Source of the DNA: Prostheceraeus crozeri
Taxonomy: Eukaryota; Platyhelminthes; Polycladida; Euryleptidae
Length of the DNA: 64,000 nt
Reading direction: 5' to 3'
Assembly: GCA_907163375.1 (NCBI GenBank)
Contig: CAJQUW010013604.1
Coordinates: 1 to 64,000, forward strand
The translations under genes were made by a program, and so were the position numbers. Positions 37,938 through 49,288 of this stretch are shown piece by piece. Position 1 is the first letter of the stretch. Each line of letters begins with the position of its first letter. The notes under the pieces are model-generated. The model saw only the letters and a list, made by a program, of their open reading frames with translations. It searched no databases and was not told where the DNA came from.

Positions 37938-40475
37938 ACCATGTATTAGAATTGTTAGAAATAGCAACTGTATACGGAAAAAAGGAATTAAGCCGGCGTG
38001 TGGTTCGAGAGACGGGTTGAAGAAATCTACCAGAATGAGCAGATGTGACCGGACACAATCGATGCAGAGGATGGTCAGGATTTGTAGAGATCTTGTGCAA
38101 AAGTCGAACAGCACTATTTAATCGACGGGAATATCAGTCCGGAAAGAAAGTACAATTGCACTCTTGACTACACACAATTCGATGAGCACGACGTTGTATC
38201 TTGTTCAGCAAATTCTTGTTACGAGAAGATAATGATACGAACAAAGGAGAACAGAACTCAATAGTAGAGAGGATCAAACAACAGTATACACGTTTTTAAA
38301 TCCATCGAACCGAGCACAGGACGTAGAATCCTCAAGGCATACAGTCGCTGTGACGCAACTCTGTTGACAATATCGAAGTGAGAATCCCATTTTAGATCTG
38401 AAGAGAAAGTCACTCCCAGAATTTTTATCGTTTGTACAGGAAGTATACCAGAAATCTCAGGACAGACGCATTGAGACGATTTAGGGATCCAAAGAAGTTT
38501 GCACTTCCGGAAGTTGAGCGGAAGGCCAATGGAACTAGACCACGAAATCATCCCTGTGTGCTCGTCATAAGGTGCGGTTATGGCGTGAGGGTAGATCGGT
38601 ATCACAAATGTGCAATCATCGACGTATTTTACAATGGTACTTGTTGAATGTGTAGGAACAAGAGAACCAACCACGGCATTAAATAGGAAAGGCCCTAATA
38701 TTGATCCTTGAGGAATACCGCTGTTACGGGAAGGAAGTCACTGATGGTGTTACAAATTTTAACTGATTGAGTTCTATGGGAGAGATAATCAGTTAACCAT
38801 TTGATAAACCCCTTCGGAAAATGATTTTCCTGCAAACTATTGATTATCACATTATGAGAAAGCTTATCAAATGCCTTACTAAAGTCATATGCAAACACTG
38901 CGGTTCGCAAAGTAGTCTTTTGATTAAGGGCATATGTGATTTTCTCGTGTAGACATATCAATGCAGCCGTAGTCGAGGAGTTGGTCAAACCGCCGAATTG
39001 ATATTTGCCGAAGGACTGGTGGAACATAGGAATAACAGAGTTCAAAATCAACCGTTCACAGATTTTGGAAGGTACGGGCAACAGAGAAATTGGTCTCAAT
39101 TCATCCAAGGTTGCAGGTAAGGACTTCGGAATAGGCCTGATAACGCCATGTTTCCAACAGGATGGAAACCGACGGGTAAGAATGGAGACATTAATAATGT
39201 GGGTCAGCGGTGCACTTATAATTAGTGCAGCTTCTTTATAAATTACGGATGGGATATTATCGCAGCCCGAGGCTTTGTTCGATTTCAGATATGAAAGTTG
39301 TTTCTCCACATCTTCCTGATTAACAAGCGGAGCCCAATCATCATCGTAGTCTTGCCTGATGTGCTCGAACATTGAGTTTGAGAAGCCTGTAGAAGAGAGT
39401 TAATGAACTCAGCTGCATCAATGTTTGATGAGAATTGGCTCAAAATGGGATCCATTACAGAGAAGGAAGATCCCACCTCCATTTCTCAGTTGCAATTAAG
39501 GATTTAATCTTGCAACTCAAATGCTTGCAAATATGAAAATTTCGGTTGCGGTAAGCCTCCCATCTTGAGTTTATCAATGGTTTTATCAGGGGAGTTATGT
39601 AGGGCTTGTCTTTGGAACTCATTATTACGGTAGTTGAAGGTATGGTTTTGGCAAAACACCATTGGATCGTTAAGAAATGAACACTTCTCTTCGAGAGGAA
39701 CACGCATGTCATAAAGGTGCTTGAAGTTACAACTACCCAACAGACGAAGAAAAGCGTCGACATTCGATGATCTGAAATCGTACGTACAACAAACTTTACT
39801 ATTTGGAGGCAAAATGCAGTTATTTGGAGTACATAAAATCGTTTGATGGTCGCTGGTTGATATAGGAGGACCGATTTCGACTTTATATTGTGGGGATATA
39901 GAGGAAGACAAAAGCACTAGATCTAAGATACCGTTAAGTCTAGTAGGACTTTTCACTACGTTGCATAAGTCAAACGAACTCAGTAAGTGAGATGTGTCTA
40001 GACGATTAAAGTCACCAGTAATGAGAATGTTATATTCCGGATGATGAAACAGAACATTATCGACATTATCCGATATAGATGATTGCAAATCGGACGTAGA
40101 CCTGATAACGCAGGATGGAGGTAGATAAATGCACACAAAGCATAATTTGAGTTTGTGAAAAACGACCCAGATACTGTTTGAGCCATAATCATAACCAATA
40201 ACATCCCAACGGTCAGGTTGAAGGGAATCTTTAATCCAAAGTACTACGCCGCCACCCATTCGTCCATCCGAACGGTCATCTCGAAAAACTCTGTAATTAT
40301 TCAAACCGATAGTGATGTCATCAATATCTGAGTCAAGCCATGATTCCGTAGCTGCAAAAATGTCAAGTTCTTTACTAGAAATGCTAGCGTGAATTTCATC
40401 AAGCTTAGGGAAAGCACAATTAACATTAGTGGACATAAATGAAGGTAAGTGAGGATGCAAAGTCGGTAAAATCAC
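37938..40475 (-). pseudogene. LINE ORF2: APE endonuclease and reverse transcriptase, several frameshifts
   Basis: The endonuclease (40475 to about 39750) shows ATESWLDSD, GGGVVLWIKD, ITGDFNRLD and STSDHQTIL, with the catalytic Glu, Asp/Asn and His of APE-type nucleases. The reverse transcriptase shows KASGCDNIPSVIYKEA, RPISLLPVPSKICERLI, AVFAYDFSKAFDKLSH (catalytic Asp), GIPQGSILGPFLF and KYVDDCTFVIP (YVDD). The thumb contains SQRLYALRILRPVLGS. The C-terminal tail reaches about 37938. The frame changes near 39660, 39470, 39370, 38730 and 38275. It would nick DNA and prime reverse transcription at the target, but this copy is inactive as read. Confidence 0.88.
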
Positions 40476-40506
40476 TGATGGAAATGGTTCAATTCACTCT
40501 TAGATC

Positions 40507-41221
40507 TCACTTGACAACGAAACATACCACATCTTCACCGTTCTTTCGACGCATCTCCAGTTCCCTCCTCAAATTCCTTTCCTTATCCTGTTGCATGGGG
40601 GTTAGGTCATGTTTCAAGAAAACAGAAGAAAATTCCGAATTCTTTAAAGATTTTGCCCTCTGGAGCAGTTCTTTTTTGGAGTCAATATCGTTCACTTGAA
40701 TTCGAAGTAAGCGATTTCCATCCTTACGAGGTCTACCTATTCGATTGCACTGACAAATATCAACATCCGAGACACCAAGAAAGTTGACTATACGCTTTAG
40801 TTGCAGTCGGTCGTGCTCTTTCTTTTGATCTATTGAACCGGAGGATTTCTCTAGCAGCCCAAAGACAATTATGTTATTTTTGCGATTGAGGCGATCCACA
40901 CTCCCGTACCAACGATTCAAGGTCTGAAAACAAGGCAGCAATGTCGTGTAGTTAATCGATTTCACGTTATTGATCCTGTTGTTTGTCGTTTATGTATGAC
41001 ACTTTGATCTCTAGTTCATCAATTTTTGCAACCAGTTTGCTGACCGTCGCGTTAAGTTCGTCTACTTTGGATGACAGGCAAGAATTTATTTCCCTCTTAT
41101 GGTCGTTCATTAGAGACCGGATGTCTTCAATCGTTACAAATTCACAATTGGAATTCGCCCGTGTATTTCGCACCGACTTTCGTACATGCTGGTCATCTCG
41201 TGAAGGCATGCCGTTATTCAA
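40507..41221 (-). pseudogene. LINE ORF1 protein, one frameshift
   Basis: The first part (41221-40967, ATG start) has a heptad-like coiled coil near residues 50-80 (SKLVAKIDELEIKVSYIND). The second part (40965-40507) is an RRM-like ORF1p domain with NNIIVFGLLEKS, RIGRPRKDGNRLLRIQV and a basic C-terminus (LRRELEMRRKNGEDVV). ORF1 proteins bind element RNA and act as nucleic-acid chaperones. The two parts are one base out of frame near 40966. The GTG at 40965 is not a real start. Confidence 0.8.
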
Positions 41222-41648
41222 TCTGAAAAAATTAAGACGGAATTGAGCCAGGTACCTCAGGCTTCCAGATCGGACACCGAAGCTGATTGACCAAACAAGC
41301 TTGACAGCAATTAAGGTTGAATGATGTAGATAAGTCGAGAAATGCTAAAAAGACTGCGTAGTATCTATTACTGAATGTGCGTGTTGTCACGAAGGAACGA
41401 AGTAACAAGCCTCGACGGACTGAACGGTCTTTAGCCAAAATGGACACAAATGAGAAATAATCCCAAAGAATGAATGAGATCGAGCACAAAATGCGAAGGC
41501 AATAGGCAATTGGTGATCTTGAGGTAGCAACGAATCCAATGATGTAAGTTTTATCACCAAACAGTCTCACTAAGCTACCATAAAACTGGATAATCTAACT
41601 TTCACATCAGGTACACCAGAACACGACCGCCGCGGACATCGATAGTTT

Positions 41649-41671
41649 GGAGTGACGATGATCCCTTATAT
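41649..41671 (+). repeat. LINE target-site duplication, copy at the 5' end
   Basis: Perfect 23-bp match to 37707-37729. Confidence 0.9.
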
Positions 41672-41699
41672 TGTATGTACCCAGAAAAGTTAAGTAGTA

Positions 41700-41829
41700 A
41701 TGCTGGAAAAAAATAGTTTTTGCCAGTTGTAGCCGAAAAATGGTTACAAAAGGTTGTGGTTTTTACCAGGTTTTTACCGGTTTTTACCAGGTGGTAAAAA
41801 TCAGGGTGGTTTTTACCGGCCAACCCTGC
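41700..41829. repeat. low-complexity self-complementary cassette ending in ccaaccctgc
   Basis: Tandem ggtttttacc/ccaggtttttaccgg blocks, with complementary ggtaaaaatc blocks, end at ccaaccctgc (41820-41829). It is related to 36970-37079. Confidence 0.6.
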
Positions 41830-41856
41830 TTCTGACCCTCACGCTAATCGTGTGCA

Positions 41857-42042
41857 ATGGCTCCTCTAAAGTGCACATTAAAATCGAAAGTGAATTCCTA
41901 TTTTTTGGAGAAGGATGAGGGATTTTCCTGCCTGGTAGAGACTGGAGAAAAACCGTGTGAAGCACACATCAACAAGATAGGAGGAGCCGAGTCGTGTGCA
42001 TCCAACGTAAAGCGACATTTGATAAACTTTCATCGAAAATGA
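41857..42042 (+). CDS. small BED-finger-like ORF, probable transposon N-terminal fragment
   Basis: A 61-codon ORF from ATG. It has an aromatic/acidic lead (SYFLEKDEGFSC), a later Cys (EKPCEAHI) and a SNVKRHLINFH end. The order resembles the BED-type zinc finger at the N-terminus of hAT transposases and of host genes derived from them. The spacing between the two cysteines (eight residues) is not the canonical two, so metal binding is doubtful. Nothing resembling the rest of a transposase follows within the next kilobase. It is probably a fragment, or a non-autonomous hAT end. Confidence 0.35.
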   Translation: MAPLKCTLKSKVNSYFLEKDEGFSCLVETGEKPCEAHINKIGGAESCASNVKRHLINFHRK

Positions 42043-42154
42043 TTGATAATTGATGCAACAATGATCACTAAAAATAGGTTCAGGTAAGCCTATCGTAATC
42101 TATGATGTAGGTTGCCAGTTTATTTAAAAAACTAGGCTTCATATGCTTGTCACC

Positions 42155-42200
42155 CGGAGTCGGAGTCGGAGTCGGAGTCCTATCAAAATGATAGGACTCC
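42155..42200. repeat. (GGAGTC)n with perfect hairpin
   Basis: About four ggagtc units (42155-42180) run into a perfect 12-bp hairpin with a 3-nt loop, ggagtcctatca / tgataggactcc (42174-42200). The sequence catccctgg follows. Confidence 0.85.
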
Positions 42201-42210
42201 GCATCCCTGG

Positions 42211-44639
42211 CTCTAATGTAGTTTACATGTCAATGAAACAGAACGGACTTATACATAGGGAAATACAATAATTGAATCAATTATTGATTTTTGAATGAAT
42301 GATGTCTTATCTAATCTACCTTTTATTTCATTAATCAAATTTGTCAAAATTCCATTTTTGCCTTCTGTGCAACAAAGGCAAAAATCTCAGTTATACGAGC
42401 CACATCAAAATACTTTAGTTATCAACCATGCTTTCAGTGACGCACCTAATTCGATGGAGTCAATTAACGTTTCATTCAAATTATTTTGCATTGTGTGTGA
42501 TCAGTTAGTGATGTTGCAAAATTTTAATTAAGACTGATAGATAATTAGGACATTCAAAGTTGGAGTAATTATTAGAATCTTACAATTCACATGCTAACAA
42601 TGAGCGATCAAGCATGAGGAAAGTTAACTACCAGGCAATTTTATTATTTGACACCCAAATTGGCGTCGGTAATTATTAACTTAATTATGATTGTTAACTA
42701 GTTAACTTAATTAGTCATTTATGATTGTCATCTCAAAAATTGAATTTTAGTGAGTGCCAAATTTGATTGATATTAACAATACTGTAAATTGACGTCCGAC
42801 TTTTAGATGCATCCATTAGCTTCGACTATGTCTGATGAGTGATTTAAACACCATCTGTCTACCGCTGATTTTACATTGTAAATTGACAGAGTGAACTGAC
42901 TGCATTTTTTGAATTCAATATTGTTTATCTCAAAGTGTTGGTTTATCTGTCAAGTTCAAGCGTATGTTTGAATAATTTTTGATGCTTTACTTCTAGTAGG
43001 GAAACAATGTATCTTGTTTATCAACGTCAGTTCGAGAGAAAGGCTTACATGTGTATTGTAAATTCCCTGATACGAACTCGCCACGAAACGAATATTGCTC
43101 ACTCTTCGTGCCAGAAAGCCAGTTGGCATTAGCCTCCATGAAACTCCCCAACGTTTTATCCATATAATTATGAAATAAAAGTTTTAGTCACATTTTAGTC
43201 TCAGGTATCGATTTTTGCTCTTCTTTGTTGAATCCGATAGCAAAGGAATTACTGAAAGAAATCATCCAGTTCTCCGACATTTTAAAAGCAAACAATCACC
43301 GAAATAATCTTCGTGTAGGCTATTGAGAGCTGGTTCGCTAAGAGAAGTGATTCACTTCTTCGAAGTCATGCAAATATATATATATGCAGAAATGATCGGG
43401 ACTCAGAAAAAATGATCATCTTACAGAGCTGGTTCATTTTCCGACTTGTCTTCTTGAGGCAGTATGCTGCATATCATCCCAAAAATTAGAGGATTAGATC
43501 AAAAAATTAAGATATGAGATGCAAAATTCGCAATGTTGGCAAAAAATATATTGACCAAAATTTTGCTCATTTTGGCTTCTTAATTGACGTCTATTTAAAG
43601 CAACTCATTGCAAGTCAAAGGTTCTCATACAAGTAAAAATATTTAGCATTGGCAACCTAACTGTGACTTGAACAACTCATATTTGAAACTTATTATTGCA
43701 AACAATGATTAAAAAAGATATCTTGATTGGGGGAAATTACTCAATCGCATTTCTGCTGAACAGAATTTCCATTTACCCCGTCGGAAGCTTTAGATATTTC
43801 CTATATGGTGACATCAAACGACTTCAGTGCTTCAAGGAGTGCACCTCAAGGCCCGTGCTAGCGCAGATGATCGGAGAATTCTAATTGCTCTATTATATGT
43901 GCAGTCTCGAGTTTTCACTGCATTTCTGCTTTGCCATCGGTCGGTAAACTACACAGCACAATGTTTCAAGGTTAGCTAGCAACAACTTCCGAATATTTTA
44001 GTAGCATGGTTAATCGACAAAAGTATTCCCTAATCCGCCGAAATGTTTGTTTATGCTTTTGTGAAATGATTAGAAATGTACCACCTTTGGAGTGGAATCT
44101 TAAGTAATATTAAGTTTTCAAAAAATCAGGCAAAGGTATCAAACACATTATATGGAGAAACAGGCGCTTTTCACAAAAATCCTAAGAAGTCAAAAAAGGC
44201 GCTTATAGCATTTTCTCTTAAGATCCAGACTTTAATGATGAGCAATTCAACTAAGCAACCCGGAAGTTGAGTTATTACCCGTATATCAGTTGGTTCCTGG
44301 CGAAGTGCATTCATAAAATGAGACTTGCGCCGATTTCCAATTAAACTTTAAACTTGAACAGTTGCCGTGTTTCCACAAAAGTAAATATACGACAGTAATT
44401 TACGACTGCTCTTTCTATTCAGACCATTTGCCTCATTGGGAGACGCATGTCATCAGGCCAAATGATGAGCTGATGAATTCACAGAGTAAGTATATAGTAG
44501 GTAGAATATCGATTCAAAAAATGCCTGCATGCAGTGAAAGTTTTATATCAAAAGATTTAGTTTTTTGCGTAGATTTCGTTCATGCGGTCCAAAATTGTTT
44601 TTTGTTTATAAGTTGAAATTATTGAAATAATATTATTTT
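42211..44639. other. non-coding DNA
   Basis: AT-rich and without recognisable genes. ORFs of 60-85 codons lack motifs and overlap low-complexity sequence. Confidence 0.45.
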
Positions 44640-45805
44640 TCAGTCTTTCTACGCACAAAAATGAATGCAATCTGTCAAAATATATTTCACATGGAAGACA
44701 CAAAATAGAAAAGTAAGTAGATCACAAGCAAGCAACAAGATAAAGGCATTGACAAAATTGACAAAATAGAAGAAGTTGAACTACAATAAGTAAGATAAGA
44801 CATAAAGGATGGACGAAGAGCCTCACAGGGCGAAATATATTTCGCCGATCTGGCCTTTTCAATTGCAATAGAAAGAAATCCTAAACCAAAAATTTATGGA
44901 AATCAAATGCCACATTATTTGAAATCTCTACACTGAATTACAAATTATCACTGTCATTATCAATATCTAACAAATATGTGCATATACCACAGTTCCTTGA
45001 TTGTCGCAGTTCCACAGTTCATTATTCGATAGTCTCATAGCTCACAGTCCATTATCATTCTATATCTCTCCAGTTTTCTGTATTGTTATCGGTGGCAGGT
45101 GTTTTATCGTTGATGACGATCCTTTTCTGTTGTAAACCGCTTTGATGTTGACTGATTCCGTTATTTGACGTTCCATTGCATTGTGAAGATGTACACTTGT
45201 TACACTCATTAAGAATTCTTGTTCTATGTTGTTATGTTATTCTTTTACAATGTCTCCATAGACTTGATGCATCCTTCTTTTCTTTCAATTGCTTCATATG
45301 TTCCTTTCCTCTGATTTTCGCATTTCTTGCTGTTTCTCTGATATTTGCATCCCTTTGCATCCTTCACATTCAATTTCGTACGTTATTCCTTGTGCATCAC
45401 ATTTTCCTCTGCCGCTACTAGGCATTCGTCAATACATTTTATTTTCTCGAACCGATTTGACCTTTGTAATTTTGATTTTGTGGCATCTTTTGCAGTTCCT
45501 AATTTTTAATCCATTTTTCTATATTTCTACTTCCAACTCTTTCTTCAATATCGAATTTGGAATTCATTGAATGAATAACACACTTTCGTCATTATTTTTC
45601 TTGCACCACGTTTTCTTTTTCTTTTGCTTCACTCTTCTTCTATCAGTTTGCTGCCATTCTCTTGGTCTGTACATTGGTTTGTATTTGTTTCTGTCATCTT
45701 CTTTTATTTTGTTGTAGGCATTTAATGCTGACTTTGTAATTTGTGTTCTGAATTTCTGATCATTACCAGGATATTGCACTCAGTAATGTATATATGACCG
45801 GTTCA
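44640..45805 (-). mobile_element. Penelope-like element, downstream half (C-terminal region and 3' UTR)
   Basis: On the minus strand 45779-45564 encodes NDQKFRTQITKSALNAYNKI and YKPMYRPREWQQTDRRRVKQ. I know this block from the region after the reverse transcriptase in a Penelope-like family common in cnidarians. Further on, GITYEIECEGCKG (about 45370-45335) and LMSVTSVHLHNAMERQITES (about 45210-45150) match the Cys-rich, GIY-YIG-like end of the same proteins. The presumed 3' UTR (about 45060-44640) contains the palindrome ggcgaaatatatttcgcc (44829-44846). The coding part has several interruptions. It stops at 45805, where the Polinton begins. Confidence 0.7.
44829..44846. other. 18-bp perfect palindrome in the Penelope-like 3' UTR
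   Basis: The sequence ggcgaaatatatttcgcc is self-complementary throughout. Its place after the coding end suggests an RNA hairpin of the element. Confidence 0.6.
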
Positions 45806-46395
45806 AGACAACTAAAAAAATAAGATACCTCCAGAATGCAAAAACGGAATATTTCATATACTGAAAAAAGACCTATAAAAATAAGAAATAAAATAATAAA
45901 ATCAAAGAAAAGTTGTAAGATCGTTGTGATTTTTTCATATACTGGGGATGAGTATGGGAATACTTCATACACTGAAAAAGAGTTTTATAAATAAAAATAA
46001 TATTAAGGATAAATTAAAAAAAAAGTTCTAAGCTCGTTGGGATTTTTTCATATACTGAAAAGAGGTTTCAAAAATTTCATGTAGTCGAAAATTTACGTAG
46101 TCTGAAAATTTCAAGTAGTCAAAAATTTATGTAGTCCAAAAAATATCAAAATTTCACGTAGTCTAAAATTTAGGTAGTCTAAAAATTTCAGTTAGTCTAA
46201 AAATTTCACGTAGTTTAAAAATTTCACGTAGTCGAAAATTTACGTAATCTAAAAATTTCACGTAGTCGAAAATTTACGTAGTCTGAAAATTTCACGTAGT
46301 CTAAAAATATCAGAAAATTGTATTCAAAATATTCATTAAAAAAATGGAAACTCAAAAATGGAAGAAACTTCTAAAATATTTCCTTCGTCTAAAAA
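45806..46395 (+). repeat. Polinton left terminal inverted repeat
   Basis: It matches the right end in reverse complement through tcatatactgaaaa, agttctaagctcgttggga and the acgtagtc-rich tract, to about 46395. Inside, a stretch of about 130 bp is duplicated (about 45855-45945 and 45960-46075), which makes the left arm longer than the right. From 46080 it is a patchwork of roughly 18-bp units of the type ttcacgtagtctaaaaa, and this patchwork continues to about 46490. Confidence 0.88.
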
Positions 46396-47330
46396 ATTCA
46401 CGTAGTTTAAAAAATTTTACGTATTAAAGAAGTCTAATAATAATAAATTACATTATTACTTTCAAAGAGTCTGTGAAAAATTACGTAGTTGAAAAATTTT
46501 CAAATAGCTAATGAAGCTGATAAAAAATCAAATTCAATTAGAGACAGTTAGTTAATGACACAAACAGGATGGTAAAATTTCTAATGAAGAAAATGATAAA
46601 TTTTTTAGAAGAACTAAAAACTTTATTAAACAAAACTTAAGACGAAAAAATTTTAGACGAGAAAAATTTAGTCAACAAAGCAATAAAAAAAATTTTGTTC
46701 AGTAAAATGTTTTTGTTGTATTCCAATGTTACCACAAAATTCAAATATTATATTTTTAAAAAGGAGAAAATTAAAGCTTGTAGTGAAAAAAGAATCCAAC
46801 AATCAGATGAGTTGATAAAGCAAAAAAATATTATGAAAGAAAATCATACTCAGCATAGAATGACAAAAGCTGGTATTCAATCTGATATGTTAGAAAAAAT
46901 GTTACAAACCTAGCAAGCAAAAACTGATTTTGAAAAAACTATTGAACCATAAAACCATTTAAAAAAAGAAACTGATCTAACGTGCCTAGACACATGCGTA
47001 CAACTACAATTGGACATAACTGATCCAAACTGAACAATCATAAAACTATATTAATAGAATGAAACAAAATCAATAAAAAAAAAAAAATCTAAACAATCCT
47101 AACACTTTACTTCATTCACATTCTACTTCATTTAAACAAAACAAATAACTATCTAGATTGGTGCTTGTGGTGAAGAAATTATTCTATAAGAGGTTTAATT
47201 TTAAAAAACTTATTCCTTCCTTTTAAGATTTGTTAGATTTAGATATTGATTACCAGTCTAAAATTTACGTAGTCTAATAAAATATAAAATTATGTTAGAT
47301 AAAGTTTGCTAAAAACTCTTAGTTATTATT
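46396..47330. other. AT-rich Polinton left flank, no clear gene
   Basis: A lysine-rich 72-codon ORF at 46695-46913 (ending near AGIQSDMLEKMLQT) resembles nothing I know. The rest is very AT-rich, with stray acgtagtc units near 46430-46490 and 47265. Confidence 0.4.
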
Positions 47331-47563
47331 ACGATTTATTATCAGCTGGTAGTAAAGTAGGAACAGGATTACAAACAGAAACAACTGTATTTTTACCAGA
47401 TGACCCACTAGAATTAATAAATAGATAAGAGATTTTATTATCTGCAACAAAAGAAGGACATGACTTTAGTTTTAACAAAATACATGCAATCTTAAAAAGA
47501 TTATTAGAAAAGGATATTATAAATGAGAAGACCTATAAAAGATTAGTTAAAATTTTTATTCCT
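47330..47563 (+). pseudogene. small Polinton-type ORF, broken
   Basis: Fossil remnant of about 75 codons with LLSAGSKVGTGL and FLPDDPLELINR. I recall similar short conserved ORFs (FLPxDPxELIxRL, then a KLLE-type helix) from other Polintons. Its function is unknown. It has about one break. Confidence 0.45.
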
Positions 47564-47607
47564 TGAATTTTTAAAAAAAATATTTCATAAAAAAATATTT
47601 AATAAAA

Positions 47608-48422
47608 ATGTTTCGTAAAAATGTCTTCGAGAGAATTATCATCAGCAGATTTAGAAAAATTAATAATCATTCAGAAAATCTAACAGAGATTTTGGCTTCA
47701 TCAAAATTTAGTACGACGTTAAAAATTATAACAACTACTTCATCACACACTTGTAATTTAGAACCCATTCTACATGTAGAACAAAATAAAAATTATCAAA
47801 TTGCATTGACTAGTTTCTCCACATTTAACACTATTCAAAACGTTATCAAAGATGTGAATGATCAATTTAGATATTCTACTGATAAAGGTAAAGCGTGGAA
47901 AATACTAACTTTTCTTCCTGGTTCTTACGAAGTTGAATCAATATCAAATGAAATTAAAAGACATTTAGGTATGCCATTTAAAGATAAAAAACAATTACAT
48001 TTTGCAGTTAAACCGGCAGTTAATAAATTTTCTCTTACTTTAGACGAAAATCATCAAGTTGATTTTAATCATGATAGATCATTGTCAAAACTATCAGGAT
48101 TTAATAAACAAATCTATAGACAAGGTTATCATTTAGATAAAAAGATTATTAAAATAACTGAAATAAATTCAATTGCTGTACATTGTGAATTATTGAAGGA
48201 GGATATATAAATGGTAAATTGTCAAATTTAATATTCAGTTTTCCAGCTTTTACTGTGCCCATTGGTTGTAGAATAAATGTATTTCAACAAACATTAATAT
48301 ATTTCCCTATTACAAGAAAAACTATTAACAGCATTAACATTGGAATTGCTGATGAGAAAGGACAAGAAATAAATTTTGGAGGTGAAGAGATTATGATAGA
48401 TCTTTTGGTTAGAGAAGTTTAA
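47608..48422 (+). pseudogene. Polinton penton-like minor capsid protein, broken
   Basis: It shows EPILHVEQNKNYQIALTSF and a downstream GSYEVESISNEIKRHL, a pattern common to Polinton proteins taken to be the single-jelly-roll penton (minor capsid). The second part (48219-48422) has FSFPAFTVPIGCRI and TRKTINSINIGIADEKG, the C-terminal half of the same family. It has about one break. It lies directly upstream of the packaging ATPase on the same strand, as in a virion gene block. The structural identity as penton is inferred from family memory. Confidence 0.6.
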
Positions 48423-48447
48423 TTTTCTTAAAAAATTCTTATTAAAA

Positions 48448-49224
48448 ATGAGTGAAGAAATTTTTACAAAATTACCACTAAATAAAAAACTTAAATTTAA
48501 TCATCATCCAAATTTATCTAATAAAGTTTTGTCAGTTATTTGTGGAAGATCAGGATGTGGAAAAACATATTTATTATTTAAAATTTTAACGACTCCAAAT
48601 TTTTTGGATTATAACAATCTTATAATTTATACAACAACAGCAGAACAACCTGTTTATCAATTTTTAAAATATGGATTTGAAAATAATCTTACAAAAACAG
48701 CAATTGCTTCATTATTCAAAGAATATGAAAAATCTGAATATGAAGAAGAAATAAGTTCATGGTGTGAAGAAGCAGCAAAAAATAATCAGTTAGTAGAATC
48801 TAATAGAAATAAACACATAAAGATGCAATTAATAGATGATAGTGGTAATATGCAAGATCCTAGTAAACTAGATAAAACAATGAAACATTGTGTAATTTTT
48901 GATGATTGTGTTAATGATAGAAATCAGGCAGTTCAGAGAAATTATTTCACAAGAGGTAGACATAACAACTGTAGTGTTTTTTATTTAACACAAAGTATGT
49001 ATTCATTAGATGGAAGTGTTACTAGAAAGAATGCCAATATATTTATACTATTTGAAATAAATGCAAGAAATTTATGTGATTTCTTAAGAGATTTATGTAT
49101 AAGAGATAAAGATGAATTTAAACATTCGTGTAACAATGCTTGGTCAAAAGATTATGGCTTCACTACAATTAATATTGATAAAAAAATACATGATAGAGAT
49201 ATAGAAAGCATTTTTGCGGAGTGA
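48448..49224 (+). CDS. Polinton packaging ATPase (FtsK/HerA type), looks whole
   Basis: A 258-codon ORF from ATG. The Walker A motif is CGRSGCGKTYLLFKI (about residues 32-46) and Walker B is KHCVIFDDCVND (about residues 145-156). A polar sensor-type segment, NCSVFYLTQSMYS, follows. Length and motif order fit the DNA-packaging ATPase of Polintons and related adeno- and virophage-like elements, which would drive genome packaging into capsids. It begins 26 bp after the penton-like gene and converges on the polymerase gene that ends at 49289. As part of a broken element it is a fossil gene that has kept its frame. Confidence 0.88.
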   Translation: MSEEIFTKLPLNKKLKFNHHPNLSNKVLSVICGRSGCGKTYLLFKILTTPNFLDYNNLIIYTTTAEQPVYQFLKYGFENNLTKTAIASLFKEYEKSEYEEEISSWCEEAAKNNQLVESNRNKHIKMQLIDDSGNMQDPSKLDKTMKHCVIFDDCVNDRNQAVQRNYFTRGRHNNCSVFYLTQSMYSLDGSVTRKNANIFILFEINARNLCDFLRDLCIRDKDEFKHSCNNAWSKDYGFTTINIDKKIHDRDIESIFAE

Positions 49225-49288
49225 TCGAATAATTTATTTTTTTTCTTAAAATTTTTCTTAATCTTTAGAAATTAAGAAATTTAAAAAT

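Larger units (their letters stand above)
37730..41648 (-). mobile_element. CR1/L2-like LINE, apparently full length, two ORFs
   Basis: About 3.9 kb on the minus strand between perfect 23-bp target duplications. In order it has a 5' UTR (about 41648-41222), ORF1, ORF2 with APE endonuclease and reverse transcriptase, a 3' UTR, and a short tetranucleotide tail (on + about 37731-37752, agta repeats). Microsatellite tails are usual for the CR1/L2 group. The long perfect target duplication points to a recent insertion, yet both ORFs are interrupted by several frameshifts. Confidence 0.9.

Noticed and set aside
41232-41570. 112-codon minus-strand ORF upstream of LINE ORF1
   Set aside because: It lies in the LINE 5' UTR, has no domain, and is hydrophobic in a way typical of chance frames.
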